NCBI RefSeq assembly: GCF_900094575.1
Contig: NZ_FMAE01000001.1
Location: 248,001-312,000, forward strand
Direction: 5' to 3'
Length of the DNA stretch: 64,000 nt
Source of the DNA: Bradyrhizobium yuanmingense
GTDB taxonomy: Bacteria > Pseudomonadota > Alphaproteobacteria > Rhizobiales > Xanthobacteraceae
A program made the translations under genes and the position numbers. Under the pieces are notes generated by a model. The model was not told where the DNA came from. It worked only from the letters and a program-made list of their open reading frames with translations, and made no database searches. The stretch's first letter is position 1. Every line of letters starts with the position of its first letter. This document shows, piece after piece, positions 37,766 to 45,915 of this stretch.

Positions 37766-38002
37766 CGGCTGGATCCTCAAATCACGCCGGCCCCACCACG
37801 CTGTGAAGCCGCATCGCCTCCTGTCTACGGCAACAGTGTTAACCAGGTGTAAGCCGGGAACTTCTCACGGGAGGCGCCCACCTCCGTATCATTACTTAGC
37901 GAACGGCCGTTGCATTTCGGATCGCCACACGCGCTCCGATTCCGGTTGCGATCATCGGATACCGGCGGCGCTTGATTGGGTTGCGCGGCGATGCTCGCGC
38001 GA

Positions 38003-39526
38003 CTACATCGTCGCGCCGAGCACCCAGGGCGCGAACTCGGCGCCGCCGAAATCGAAGCTCTCGCTCTTGGTCGGCTGGCCCGAGGCGGTCTTGAGGATGA
38101 GATCGAAGATGCGCTGGCCGCATTGTTCGACGCTCTCCTCGCCTTCGAGGATGGTGCCGCAATTGACGTCCATGTCCTCTTCCATGCGCCTGTACATGGG
38201 CGTGTTGGTGGCGAGCTTGATCGACGGCGCCGGCTTGCAGCCGAACACACTGCCGCGGCCCGTGGTGAAGCAGACGAGGTTGGCACCTCCTGCGACCTGC
38301 CCGGTCGCGGCCACGGGGTCGTAGCCGGGCGTGTCCATGAACACGAACCCCTTCTTGGTGACGGGCTCGGCGTAGCGCAGCACCTCGACGAGGTTGGTGG
38401 TGCCGGCCTTGGCCATCGCGCCGAGCGACTTCTCCAGGATGGTGGTGAGGCCGCCGGCCTTGTTGCCGGGGCTGGGATTGGCGTTCATCTCGGCGCCTTC
38501 GCGCGTCGTGTATTCGTCCCACCAACGCATCAGGTCGACCAGCTTCTCGCCGACCTCGCGGCTGACCGCGCGGCGCGTCAGCAGGTGCTCGGCGCCGTAG
38601 GTCTCCGGCGTCTCCGACAGGATCACGGTGCCGCCGTGACGCACGATGAGGTCGCTAGCTGCGCCGAGCGCAGGATTGGCCGATACGCCGGAATAGCCGT
38701 CCGAGCCGCCGCATTGCAGCGCCACGGTGAGCTCGCTTGCCGGCACCGTCTCGCGCTTGACCTTGTTGGCGTCAGTCAGCGCCTCGCGCACGAAGGCGAT
38801 GCCGGCTTCGACCGTCTTGCGGGTGCCGCCGACCTCCTGGATGTCCATCGCGCGCAGGCGTCCGGCGAGCTTCTGCTCTTCCATCAGGCCGCCGATCTGG
38901 TTCACCTCGCAGCCGAGGCCGAGCACGATGACGTGGGAGAAATTGACGTGCCTTGCATAGCCGCCGAGTGTGCGGCGGAGCAGTGCCAGCGGCTCGTTTT
39001 GTGTCATGCCGCAGCCGGTCTTGTGGGTCAGCGCAACCACGCCGTCGACGTTGGGGAAGTCAGCGAGCGGATTGTCGCCGGTGAACGGATTCTTCTTGAA
39101 GACGTCGGCGACGAGGCTGGCGACATGCGCGCTGCAATTCACCGAGGTGAGGATGCCGATATAGTTGCGCGTGGCGACGCGGCCGTCCGGGCGGCGGATG
39201 CCTTCGAAGGTCGCCGGCAGGTCGAAATTCGGCGTCGGCTTGACGTCGACGCAATAGGCGTAGTCCTTGGCGAAATCGCCCATGCCGCAGTTCTGCGTGT
39301 GCACGTGCTGGCCCAGCGCGATCGCCTGGGTGGCAAAGCCGATGATCTGGCCGTAGCGCCTGACGGGCTCGCCCACCGCGATCGGCTTGATCGCGACCTT
39401 GTGGCCGGAGGGAATGCGCTCGACCGTGGTCACGCCGTCGGCGACCAATGTTCCCGGCGGCAGGCTCGCGCGCGCGATCAGCACGCCATCATCGGGATGC
39501 AGGCGGATGACGGGGCTGATGGTCAT
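38003..39526 (-). CDS. UxaA/GarD-family altronate or galactarate dehydratase
   Basis: 507 aa. Full-length fusion of the N-terminal SAF domain (IRLHPDDGVLIARASLPPG, IAVGEPVRRYGQIIGFATQ) and the catalytic C-terminal part with RVATRNYIGILTSVNCSAHV, HKTGCGMTQNE, ALQCGGSDGYSGVSANPALG, NPSPGNKAGGLTT and FTTGRGSVFGCKPAPSIKLATN. The family dehydrates aldonic or aldaric acids using iron. AAAGGAG lies 8 bases before the ATG. It follows a HpcH/HpaI aldolase gene on the same strand with an inverted repeat in the gap. With that aldolase it could form a sugar-acid route. Altronate and galactarate cannot be distinguished here. Confidence 0.88.
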   Translation of the reverse strand: MTISPVIRLHPDDGVLIARASLPPGTLVADGVTTVERIPSGHKVAIKPIAVGEPVRRYGQIIGFATQAIALGQHVHTQNCGMGDFAKDYAYCVDVKPTPNFDLPATFEGIRRPDGRVATRNYIGILTSVNCSAHVASLVADVFKKNPFTGDNPLADFPNVDGVVALTHKTGCGMTQNEPLALLRRTLGGYARHVNFSHVIVLGLGCEVNQIGGLMEEQKLAGRLRAMDIQEVGGTRKTVEAGIAFVREALTDANKVKRETVPASELTVALQCGGSDGYSGVSANPALGAASDLIVRHGGTVILSETPETYGAEHLLTRRAVSREVGEKLVDLMRWWDEYTTREGAEMNANPSPGNKAGGLTTILEKSLGAMAKAGTTNLVEVLRYAEPVTKKGFVFMDTPGYDPVAATGQVAGGANLVCFTTGRGSVFGCKPAPSIKLATNTPMYRRMEEDMDVNCGTILEGEESVEQCGQRIFDLILKTASGQPTKSESFDFGGAEFAPWVLGATM

Positions 39527-39542
39527 GGCGGGTCTCCTTTGG

Positions 39543-39618
39543 AGGCGAATAGCGAATAGCGAGTGGCGAATGGAAAAGGGAGTAGCCCTATTCGCTACTC
39601 CCCATTCGCCATTCGCGA
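39543..39618. repeat. Inverted repeat, cgaatggcgaatag-gctactcgccattcgc family
   Basis: Reiterated gcgaatag/gagtggcgaatgg units on the left mirror ctattcgctactccccattcgccattcgc on the right. A related copy is at 55493-55558. It lies in the gap between the aldolase and dehydratase genes of one strand, so it would be transcribed if they share an mRNA. Confidence 0.7.
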
Positions 39619-39623
39619 GTTTC

Positions 39624-40400
39624 TCAGGCCTTGCCGCCCGAATCCTTGCGGGTCGCGTTGACCTGCATCTTGGCGTAGGTGGTCATCAGGCCGACTTCGT
39701 TGGACAGCGTCACCAGCTTGAAGCCCATGTTGATGGCGCGCGCTGCGCCTTCGGCGCCGCTGCAATGGATGCCGGGGTTGAGGCCGCGCTTGCCGCACTC
39801 CTTGATGATCTTCTCGTAGATCGCGAGAATCTCGGGCTCGCTGCGGTCGAGCTTGGGCTCGAGGCCATAGGAGAAGCCGAGATCGGACGGGCCGATATAG
39901 ACGCCGTCGATGCCTTCGACGTCGAGGATCGCTTCCATGTTCTCGACGGCGGTCCGCGTCTCCATCATCGGCAGCAGCACGATCTCGTCGTTGGCCGTCT
40001 TCTGATAGGAGCCGGCGGTGCCGTACATGCCGGCGCGGATCGGGCCGTTGGAGCGCACGCCCTTGGGCGGATATTTCGAATAGGAGACCAGGTTCCTGGC
40101 TTCCTGCGGCGTGTTGACCATCGGGCAGATCACGCCATAGGCGCCGCCATCGAGCACCTTGCCGATGATGCCGGGCTCGTTCCAGGGCACGCGGACCATC
40201 GGGGTGACCGGATGCTTGTCCATGGCCTGGAAGCACTGCACCATCGAGAGATAGTCCTGCACGCCGTGCTGCATGTCGACGGTGACGCTGTCGAAGCCGC
40301 ACTGCGCGATCATCTCGGCCGAGAAGCCGGAGGGGATGGCGAGCCACGCGTTGACGACCGCCTTGCCCGACTTCCAGATCTCTTTGACTTTATTGGCCAC
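39624..40400 (-). CDS. HpcH/HpaI family class II aldolase
   Basis: 258 aa from a GTG at 40400 (SD GGAAAGG). Hallmarks are VTVDMQHGVQDY, PMVRVPWNEPGIIGKVLDGGAYGVICPMVNTPQEA, LPMMETRTAVENMEAI and VYIGPSDLGFSYG, giving the metal-binding Glu and Asp and the catalytic His of pyruvate-class aldolases. Two roles are possible. As HpaI it would split 2,4-dihydroxyhept-2-enedioate to pyruvate and succinic semialdehyde, completing the hpa pathway next door. As a GarL-like enzyme it would serve the dehydratase gene downstream. Gene position supports both. Confidence 0.88.
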   Translation of the reverse strand: MANKVKEIWKSGKAVVNAWLAIPSGFSAEMIAQCGFDSVTVDMQHGVQDYLSMVQCFQAMDKHPVTPMVRVPWNEPGIIGKVLDGGAYGVICPMVNTPQEARNLVSYSKYPPKGVRSNGPIRAGMYGTAGSYQKTANDEIVLLPMMETRTAVENMEAILDVEGIDGVYIGPSDLGFSYGLEPKLDRSEPEILAIYEKIIKECGKRGLNPGIHCSGAEGAARAINMGFKLVTLSNEVGLMTTYAKMQVNATRKDSGGKA

Positions 40401-40516
40401 GTTGCCTTTCCTTCCCTGTTGCTCTCACTTCGCCGCGGATCGGGTTGGGCCGCACTTTGAGCGAAAAAAAGCGTCAATGTCCATGGCTCTCGCCGCGCAC
40501 GCACGCATATCTGGTT

Positions 40517-41035
40517 TCACTCCCCGGCTATTGTCTCGTCCGCGCCGCCGAGCCCCGCAAGGCTCCGTTCGAGCTCGCCGAGCATCTCCTGCAATTCGGC
40601 GAGCTTGCGTGCGCCGAAGCGCCGCGTGATCTCGGCATAGATCGCCTCTGACGTCGGCGCGACAGAGGCCATCAGCTTCAGCCCCTCCTTCGAGATGGAG
40701 ACCATGCTGCGGCGCTGATCCGCTTTCGCCGTCTTGCGCTCGATCAGGTTGCGCGCCTCGAGGTCTCGCAAGATGCGCGACAGGCTCGGCCCGAGCAGGA
40801 ACGCGGTGCGCGCGAGTTCCGTGACCTCGACCGCCTCGATCGCCGCCAGTGCGCGCAGGATGCGCCATTGCTGCTCGGTCAGGCCGTGCTCGCGCAGCGA
40901 GGGACGAAACTGCCGCATCACAGCTTCCCGGGCCCGCAGCAGCGACATCGGCAGCGAACGCGAGAAATCGCGCATCGGCACCTGGCGCGTAGCAGGCGGG
41001 TGACCGTTGACGGGATCGGCGGATTTCTTCGTCAT
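40517..41035 (-). CDS. hpaR: MarR family regulator of homoprotocatechuate degradation
   Basis: 172 aa winged-helix protein. After a polar leader come MRDFSRSLPMSLLRAREAVM, LREHGLTEQQWRILRALAAIEAVEV, the recognition helix LGPSLSRILRDLEARNLI, and the wing RKTAKADQRRSMVSIS. This matches HpaR repressors of the 4-hydroxyphenylacetate/homoprotocatechuate operons. It is divergent from hpaH, and the 111-base gap holds an exact 16-bp palindrome overlapping a likely promoter. It probably represses hpaHFEDG until an aromatic effector binds. Confidence 0.9.
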   Translation of the reverse strand: MTKKSADPVNGHPPATRQVPMRDFSRSLPMSLLRAREAVMRQFRPSLREHGLTEQQWRILRALAAIEAVEVTELARTAFLLGPSLSRILRDLEARNLIERKTAKADQRRSMVSISKEGLKLMASVAPTSEAIYAEITRRFGARKLAELQEMLGELERSLAGLGGADETIAGE

Positions 41036-41087
41036 GACGCCCTTTCAAGCCGCAAAACGTTTGCAGTGCAGCAAGCCGAATTTGTGT

Positions 41088-41116
41088 TTGACGCATTCAC
41101 TTAACATGTTAAGTAT
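41088..41116 (+). promoter_or_regulatory. Probable hpaH promoter
   Basis: TTGACG at 41088-41093 and TAAGTA or AAGTAT at 41110-41116 are spaced 16-17 bases. hpaH starts 31 bases downstream. The -10 box lies inside the palindrome at 41099-41114, a position suited to repression by HpaR. Confidence 0.5.
41099..41114. promoter_or_regulatory. Probable HpaR operator ACTTAACATGTTAAGT
   Basis: A perfect 16-bp palindrome in the hpaR/hpaH divergent gap, covering the spacer and -10 region of the presumed hpaH promoter. MarR-family dimers bind such dyads. A second weaker dyad, GCAAAACGTTTGC, lies at 41052-41064, nearer hpaR. Assignment to HpaR is by position. Confidence 0.6.
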
Positions 41117-41146
41117 CTCGCGGCACCACGATTTGTAAGATCACAA

Positions 41147-41953
41147 ATGGCGCTTTCCAACGACGATATCCAAGCTTGTGCGAGGCGTCTGCACCAGGCG
41201 GAGAAGACCCGCACGCAGATCCGGCAGCTCTCGCAGGACTTCCCGGACATCAGCATCGCGGAGGCCTACGCGATTCAGAAGGCCTGGGTCGACGTCAAGA
41301 TCGCCGAGGGGCGCGTGGTCAAAGGCCACAAGATCGGCCTGACCTCGAAGGCGATGCAGAGCGCGCTTGGCATCGACGAGCCGGATTCCGGCGTGCTGCT
41401 CGACGACATGTTCTTCGCCGATGGCGGATTGGTGCCGACCGAGCGCTTCATCGCGACGCGCGTCGAGGCCGAGCTCGCCTTCGTCATGAGCAAGCGCCTT
41501 TCTGGGCCCGACTGCACGCTATTCGACGTGCTCAACGCCACCGACTTCGTGGTGCCGGCGCTGGAGATTTTGGATACACGGATCGAGCGCGTCGATCCCA
41601 AGACCAAGGCGACGCGAAAGATCTTCGACACCATCGCCGACAATGCGGCGAATGCCGGCATCGTGCTCGGGGGGCGGCCGATCCGCCCGCTGGATGCTGA
41701 CCTGCGCTGGATCGGAGCGCTGTGCTTCAAGAACGGCCAGCTGGAAGAGACCGGCCTTGCCGCCGGCGTGCTCAACCATCCCGCGACTGCCGTCGCCTGG
41801 CTCGCCAACAAGATCGCCCCGCTTGGGCTGGCGCTGGAGCCGGGCCAGGTCGTGCTCGCCGGCTCGTTCATCCGTCCGATCGAGACCCGCAAGGGCGACA
41901 CAATCCAGGCTGATTATGGCGCCTATGGCTCGGTCAGCTGCTACTTCGCCTGA
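41147..41953 (+). CDS. hpaH: 2-oxo-hept-4-ene-1,7-dioate hydratase
   Basis: 268 aa enzyme of the MhpD/HpaH fold. Features: IAEAYAIQKAWVD, GHKIGLTSKAMQ, DSGVLLDDMFF, TRVEAELAFVMSKRL with the metal-binding acids, and PGQVVLAGSFIRPIETRKGDTI. It hydrates 2-oxohept-4-ene-1,7-dioate to the 4-hydroxy compound split by the HpaI-type aldolase. It leads the plus-strand hpa cluster, 33 bases after the palindrome. The ATG at 41147 lacks a strong SD. hpaF follows after 20 bases. Confidence 0.95.
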   Translation: MALSNDDIQACARRLHQAEKTRTQIRQLSQDFPDISIAEAYAIQKAWVDVKIAEGRVVKGHKIGLTSKAMQSALGIDEPDSGVLLDDMFFADGGLVPTERFIATRVEAELAFVMSKRLSGPDCTLFDVLNATDFVVPALEILDTRIERVDPKTKATRKIFDTIADNAANAGIVLGGRPIRPLDADLRWIGALCFKNGQLEETGLAAGVLNHPATAVAWLANKIAPLGLALEPGQVVLAGSFIRPIETRKGDTIQADYGAYGSVSCYFA

Positions 41954-41973
41954 AGACAGGGAGTGAAACCGCG

Positions 41974-42372
41974 ATGCCGCATTTCACCATCGAATATTCG
42001 GCCAATCTCGACGGCCGCCTCGACATCGCCGCGGTGTGCGAGGTCGTGCGCAAGGCAGCTAGCGAGACCGGTATCTTCCCGCTCGGCGGCATCCGCGTTC
42101 GTGCCATCCGCTGCGAGCACTATGCGATTGCGGATGCAAAGCAGGATTACGGCTTTCTCGACATGGTGCTGCGCATCGGCGAGGGCCGCGACCTGCCTAC
42201 CCGCCAGAAGGCCGGCGAGCACGTCTTCCAGGCGCTCTCAAGACATCTCGATCCCGTCTTCGCCGCCAGCAAGTTCGCCCTGTCGTTCGACATGCAGATC
42301 AACGACAAGGACACCAGCTGGAAGCGCAACAACATTCACGACGCCCTGAAAGCGGAGGCCGCTCATGGATAA
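41974..42372 (+). CDS. hpaF: 5-carboxymethyl-2-hydroxymuconate delta-isomerase
   Basis: 132 aa, slightly longer than the E. coli protein. The N-terminus is MPHFTIEYSANL: Pro2 becomes the catalytic N-terminal proline after Met removal, as in the tautomerase superfamily. Also ARAAS-type helix VVRKAASETGIFPLGGIRVRA, FLDMVLRIGEGRD and FALSFDMQINDKDTSWKRNNIH. It isomerises 5-carboxymethyl-2-hydroxymuconate. GGGAG is 10-12 bases upstream. Its end overlaps the hpaE start by 8 bases. Confidence 0.94.
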   Translation: MPHFTIEYSANLDGRLDIAAVCEVVRKAASETGIFPLGGIRVRAIRCEHYAIADAKQDYGFLDMVLRIGEGRDLPTRQKAGEHVFQALSRHLDPVFAASKFALSFDMQINDKDTSWKRNNIHDALKAEAAHG

Positions 42373-43903
42373 GCCCACGCCGAAAGCCGATCTGTTCCAG
42401 GCCAACCGTGACCGCCTCGCGCCGCTTTTGAAGACTCTGCGCGCGGACGGCATCGGTCACATGATCGACGGAAAGACCGTCGCCTCGATCTCCGGCGAGA
42501 CGTTCGAGACCAGGTCGCCGGTCGATGGTGCCGTGCTCGCCAGTGTCGCGCGGGGCAAGGCCGAGGATATCGACGCGGCGGCGACTGCGGCTGCGCTCGC
42601 CTTCAAGTCCTGGCGCGACATGGGTCCGGCCATGCGGAAGAAGCTGCTGCATCGGGTGGCCGACGCCATCGAGGACAACGCCGACGACATCGCCGTGCTC
42701 GAATGCATCGACACCGGCCAGGCCTATCGCTTCATGGCCAAGGCCGCGATCCGCGCCGCCGAGAATTTCCGCTTCTTCGCCGACAAATGCGCTGAGGCGC
42801 GCGACGGCCTCAACACGCCGAGCGACGAGCATTGGAACGTCTCCACGCGGGTGCCGATCGGCCCGGTCGGCGTGATCACGCCATGGAATACGCCATTCAT
42901 GCTCTCGACCTGGAAAATCGCCCCGGCGCTTGCGGCCGGCTGCACGGTCGTGCACAAGCCGGCCGAATGGTCGCCGGTGACGGCCTCCATTCTCGCCAGG
43001 CTCGTCAAGGAAGCCGGCGTCCCCGACGGCGTGCTCAACACCGTGCACGGTTTCGGCGAGGAAGCGGGCAAGGCGCTGACCGAGCATCCCGCCATCAAGG
43101 CAATCGGCTTCGTCGGCGAGAGCGCGACCGGCTCGGCCATCATGATGCAGGGCGCGCCCACGCTGAAACGCGTGCATTTCGAACTCGGCGGCAAGAATCC
43201 GGTGATCGTGTTCGACGATGCCGATCTCGACCGCGCGCTCGATGCCGTCGTGTTCATGATCTACTCGCTCAACGGCGAGCGCTGCACCTCTTCCAGCCGC
43301 CTGCTGATCCAGCAGAGCATCGCGAAAGAATTCGTGGAGAAGCTGACGGCGCGGGTGAAGGCGCTCAAGGTCGGCCATCCCCTCGATCCCGCCACCGAGA
43401 TCGGCCCGCTGATCCACGAGCGGCACTTGGCAAAGGTCTGCTCGTATTTCGACGTGGCGCGCCAGGACGGCGCGACGATCGCGGTCGGCGGCAAGGCCTA
43501 TGACGGGCCCGGCGGCGGGCATTATGTCGAGCCGACACTGGTGACCGGGGCGCACGGCAAGATGCGGGTGGCGCAGGAGGAGGTGTTCGGGCCGTTCCTC
43601 ACCGTGCTGCCGTTCCGCGACGAGGCGGACGCGGTCGAGATCGCCAACGACATCCGTTACGGTCTGACCGGCTATGTCTGGACCAATGACATGGGACGCG
43701 CGCTGCGCGTTGCCGATGCGCTGGAGGCCGGCATGATCTGGCTGAACTCGGAGAATGTCCGCCACCTGCCGACGCCGTTCGGCGGCATGAAGGCTTCAGG
43801 CATCGGGCGCGACGGCGGCGATTATTCGTTCGACTTCTACATGGAAACCAAGCACGTCTCGCTGGCGCGGGGCACGCACAAGATTCAGAAGCTGGGAATC
43901 TAG
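42365..43903 (+). CDS. hpaE: 5-carboxymethyl-2-hydroxymuconate semialdehyde dehydrogenase
   Basis: 512 aa NAD-dependent aldehyde dehydrogenase. The fold motifs are GVITPWNTPFMLSTWKIAPALAAG, HKPAEWSP, GFVGESATGSAIM, the general base in FELGGKNPVIVFDDADLD and the nucleophile Cys in NGERCTSSSRLLI. The C-terminus has WLNSENVRHLPTPFGGMKASGIGRDGG, typical of HpaE and related 2-hydroxymuconate semialdehyde dehydrogenases. It oxidises the ring-cleavage semialdehyde. It starts inside hpaF and is followed by a palindromic repeat before hpaD. Confidence 0.94.
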   Translation: MDKPTPKADLFQANRDRLAPLLKTLRADGIGHMIDGKTVASISGETFETRSPVDGAVLASVARGKAEDIDAAATAAALAFKSWRDMGPAMRKKLLHRVADAIEDNADDIAVLECIDTGQAYRFMAKAAIRAAENFRFFADKCAEARDGLNTPSDEHWNVSTRVPIGPVGVITPWNTPFMLSTWKIAPALAAGCTVVHKPAEWSPVTASILARLVKEAGVPDGVLNTVHGFGEEAGKALTEHPAIKAIGFVGESATGSAIMMQGAPTLKRVHFELGGKNPVIVFDDADLDRALDAVVFMIYSLNGERCTSSSRLLIQQSIAKEFVEKLTARVKALKVGHPLDPATEIGPLIHERHLAKVCSYFDVARQDGATIAVGGKAYDGPGGGHYVEPTLVTGAHGKMRVAQEEVFGPFLTVLPFRDEADAVEIANDIRYGLTGYVWTNDMGRALRVADALEAGMIWLNSENVRHLPTPFGGMKASGIGRDGGDYSFDFYMETKHVSLARGTHKIQKLGI

Positions 43904-43910
43904 CGGCGGT

Positions 43911-44013
43911 GTCATTCCGGGGCGGCTCGAAGGGCCGAACCCGGAATCCATCGAGCAGCAGAGTTGGTGGATGAATGGATTCCGGGTTCGTGCTTCGCAC
44001 GCCCCGGAATGAC
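43911..44013. repeat. Dispersed inverted repeat, gtcattccgggg ... ccccggaatgac family, inside the hpa operon
   Basis: gtcattccggggcg at the left end mirrors cgccccggaatgac at the right, with inner cccggaatccat and atggattccggg. A second copy is at 50245-50348. It separates hpaE from hpaD, so it would be present in a shared mRNA as a long hairpin. Confidence 0.8.
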
Positions 44014-44037
44014 GAAGCCGAGAGAGGGGAAACGCAC

Positions 44038-45021
44038 ATGCCGGTACCGCAACACGTCTTCGAGCCGCCGTTCAACATCATTCGCTCGAGCCACGTCGTG
44101 CTCGACGTCACCGATTTGAAGCTGAGCCGCGAGTTCTACGAAAGCATGGTCGGCCTGCATGTCGAGGACGCGGACGACGAGGTCGTGTACCTGCGCGCGG
44201 CCGAGGAGCACCAGCATCACTCCCTGGTGCTACGGAAAGCCGCCGCGCCGGCTTGCGCCCGGCTCGGCTTCAAGGTCGGCAACGACAAAGATCTCGACAA
44301 GGCCGCCGCGTTCCTGTCCGAGAACGGCCTCGCCTACGCCTTCGTCGACCAGCCGTTCCAGGGCCGCACGCTGCAATTCACCGATCCCTTTGGCTTTAGA
44401 ATCGAGCTCTACGCGGCGATGGAGCGGCGGCCGCATCTCTTGCGTCGCTACGACCTCTATCGGGGCTGCCACCCGCAGCGGCTCGACCATTTCAACGTCT
44501 TCGCCGCCGAAGTGCAGGACACCATGGAATTCTACGCCCGGCTCGGCTTTCGCCTCACCGAATATGCCGAGGAGGACGGGCCGGACGGGCGCATCGCCGC
44601 GGCCTGGATGCATCGCAAGGGCAATGTCCACGATTTCGCCATCACCAACGGCAAGGGTCCGCGGCTGCACCATTTCGCCTATTGGACGCCGACGGCGATG
44701 AACATCATCCATCTCTGCGACGTCATGGCTTCGCGGGGCTTCGTGAAGAACATCGAACGCGGTCCGGGACGCCACGGCATCTCGAACGCGTTCTTCCTCT
44801 ATGTGCGCGATCCCGACGGACACCGCCTCGAGCTCTACACCAGCGATTATTTCACCGGGGACCACGACCACGAGCCGCTGCGCTGGTCGCTGCGCGATCC
44901 GCGCCGTCAGACGCTGTGGGGCGCCCCTGCCCCGCGTTCCTGGTTCGAGCAGGGCTCGCCGTTCACGGGGCAGGCCGTGCGCGAGCCGAAATTCGTGGCC
45001 GATGTGCTGGTGGCGGATTGA
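44038..45021 (+). CDS. hpaD: 3,4-dihydroxyphenylacetate (homoprotocatechuate) 2,3-dioxygenase
   Basis: 327 aa type I extradiol dioxygenase of the vicinal oxygen chelate fold, two betaalphabetabetabeta modules per half. Metal ligands are visible: His151 in RLDHFNVF, His211 or 212 in RLHHFAYW and Glu265 in HRLELYTSDY. The second-shell His is near 198 in NVHDFAI. The lid tail RQTLWGAPAPRSWFEQGS matches the family. It cleaves homoprotocatechuate to 5-carboxymethyl-2-hydroxymuconate semialdehyde. ATG 44038 follows AGAGGGGAAA. Its TGA shares a base with the hpaG ATG. Confidence 0.95.
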   Translation: MPVPQHVFEPPFNIIRSSHVVLDVTDLKLSREFYESMVGLHVEDADDEVVYLRAAEEHQHHSLVLRKAAAPACARLGFKVGNDKDLDKAAAFLSENGLAYAFVDQPFQGRTLQFTDPFGFRIELYAAMERRPHLLRRYDLYRGCHPQRLDHFNVFAAEVQDTMEFYARLGFRLTEYAEEDGPDGRIAAAWMHRKGNVHDFAITNGKGPRLHHFAYWTPTAMNIIHLCDVMASRGFVKNIERGPGRHGISNAFFLYVRDPDGHRLELYTSDYFTGDHDHEPLRWSLRDPRRQTLWGAPAPRSWFEQGSPFTGQAVREPKFVADVLVAD

Positions 45022-45890
45022 TGAAGCTGCCTCGTCTCGCCACCTATTCCGTCAAGGGTGATGTCAGCTATGGCGCCGTCCTGGAGGGCGGCATCGTCGA
45101 TCTCTCCGCGCGTCACGCCAGAGACTATCCCACGCTGCGCGAGGTGATCGCTGCGGGCAAGCTGATCAGCTTTGCCGAAGAGGCCGCTGGCCGCAAACCG
45201 GATCACGCGCTCACTGAGATCACCTGGCTGCCGCCGGTCCCGGCGCCGGAGAAGATCATCTGCATCGGCGTCAACTATCCCGACCGCAATGCCGAGTACA
45301 AGGACGGCCAGGAGGCGCCGAAATATCCGAGCATGTTCATGCGCTCGCCCCGCTCCTTCGTCGGCCACGACACGCCGCTGGTGCGCCCGCGCGCCTCCGC
45401 GCAGCTCGACTATGAGGGCGAGATCGTGCTGGTGATCGGCAAGCCAGGCCGGCATATCCCCGAAAGCACAGCGCTCGATCACATCGCGGCGCTGACACTG
45501 TGCAACGAGGGCTCGGTGCGCGACTGGCTGCGCCACGCCAAGTTCAACGTGACGCAAGGCAAGAACTTCGATTCCAGCGGCAGCCTCGGCCCGTGGCTCG
45601 TGCCCTACACGCGGGAATCGCAGGTCGCCGACATCAGGCTCACCACGCATGTCAACGGCGAGCTCAGACAGGATGATCGCACCAGCCGGCTGATGTTTTC
45701 GTTCCGCTATCTCCTGAACTATATCTCGACCTTCGCAACCCTCGTCCCCGGCGATATCATCGTCACGGGCACGCCGACCGGCGCGGGTGCGCGGTTCGAT
45801 CCGCCGCGATATCTGAAGCCCGGCGACATCGTCGAGGTCGAGGCCGAGGGGATCGGACGCTTGCGCAACGGCGTGGTCGACGAAGCCTGA
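45021..45890 (+). CDS. hpaG: Fumarylacetoacetate hydrolase family protein, HpaG-like decarboxylase/isomerase
   Basis: 289 aa, one FAH domain, whereas E. coli HpaG is a fused pair of about 430 aa. Core motifs: PEKIICIGVNYPDRNAEY, YPSMFMRSPRSFVGH, LDYEGEIVLVIGKPGRHI with acidic metal ligands, NVTQGKNFDSSGSLGPW and GDIIVTGTPTGAGARFDPP. In this cluster it should be the 5-oxopent-3-ene-1,2,5-tricarboxylate decarboxylase/HHDD isomerase. The ATG overlaps the hpaD stop by one base. Whether one domain performs both reactions is unknown. Confidence 0.88.
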   Translation: MKLPRLATYSVKGDVSYGAVLEGGIVDLSARHARDYPTLREVIAAGKLISFAEEAAGRKPDHALTEITWLPPVPAPEKIICIGVNYPDRNAEYKDGQEAPKYPSMFMRSPRSFVGHDTPLVRPRASAQLDYEGEIVLVIGKPGRHIPESTALDHIAALTLCNEGSVRDWLRHAKFNVTQGKNFDSSGSLGPWLVPYTRESQVADIRLTTHVNGELRQDDRTSRLMFSFRYLLNYISTFATLVPGDIIVTGTPTGAGARFDPPRYLKPGDIVEVEAEGIGRLRNGVVDEA

Positions 45891-45915
45891 ACAACAAGCG
45901 AAATGGAATAGCCAA

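Noticed and set aside
39543..39618. Reiterated gcgaatag units as a possible CRISPR or minisatellite
   Set aside because: The units are too short, without spacers, and form an inverted repeat rather than a regular array.
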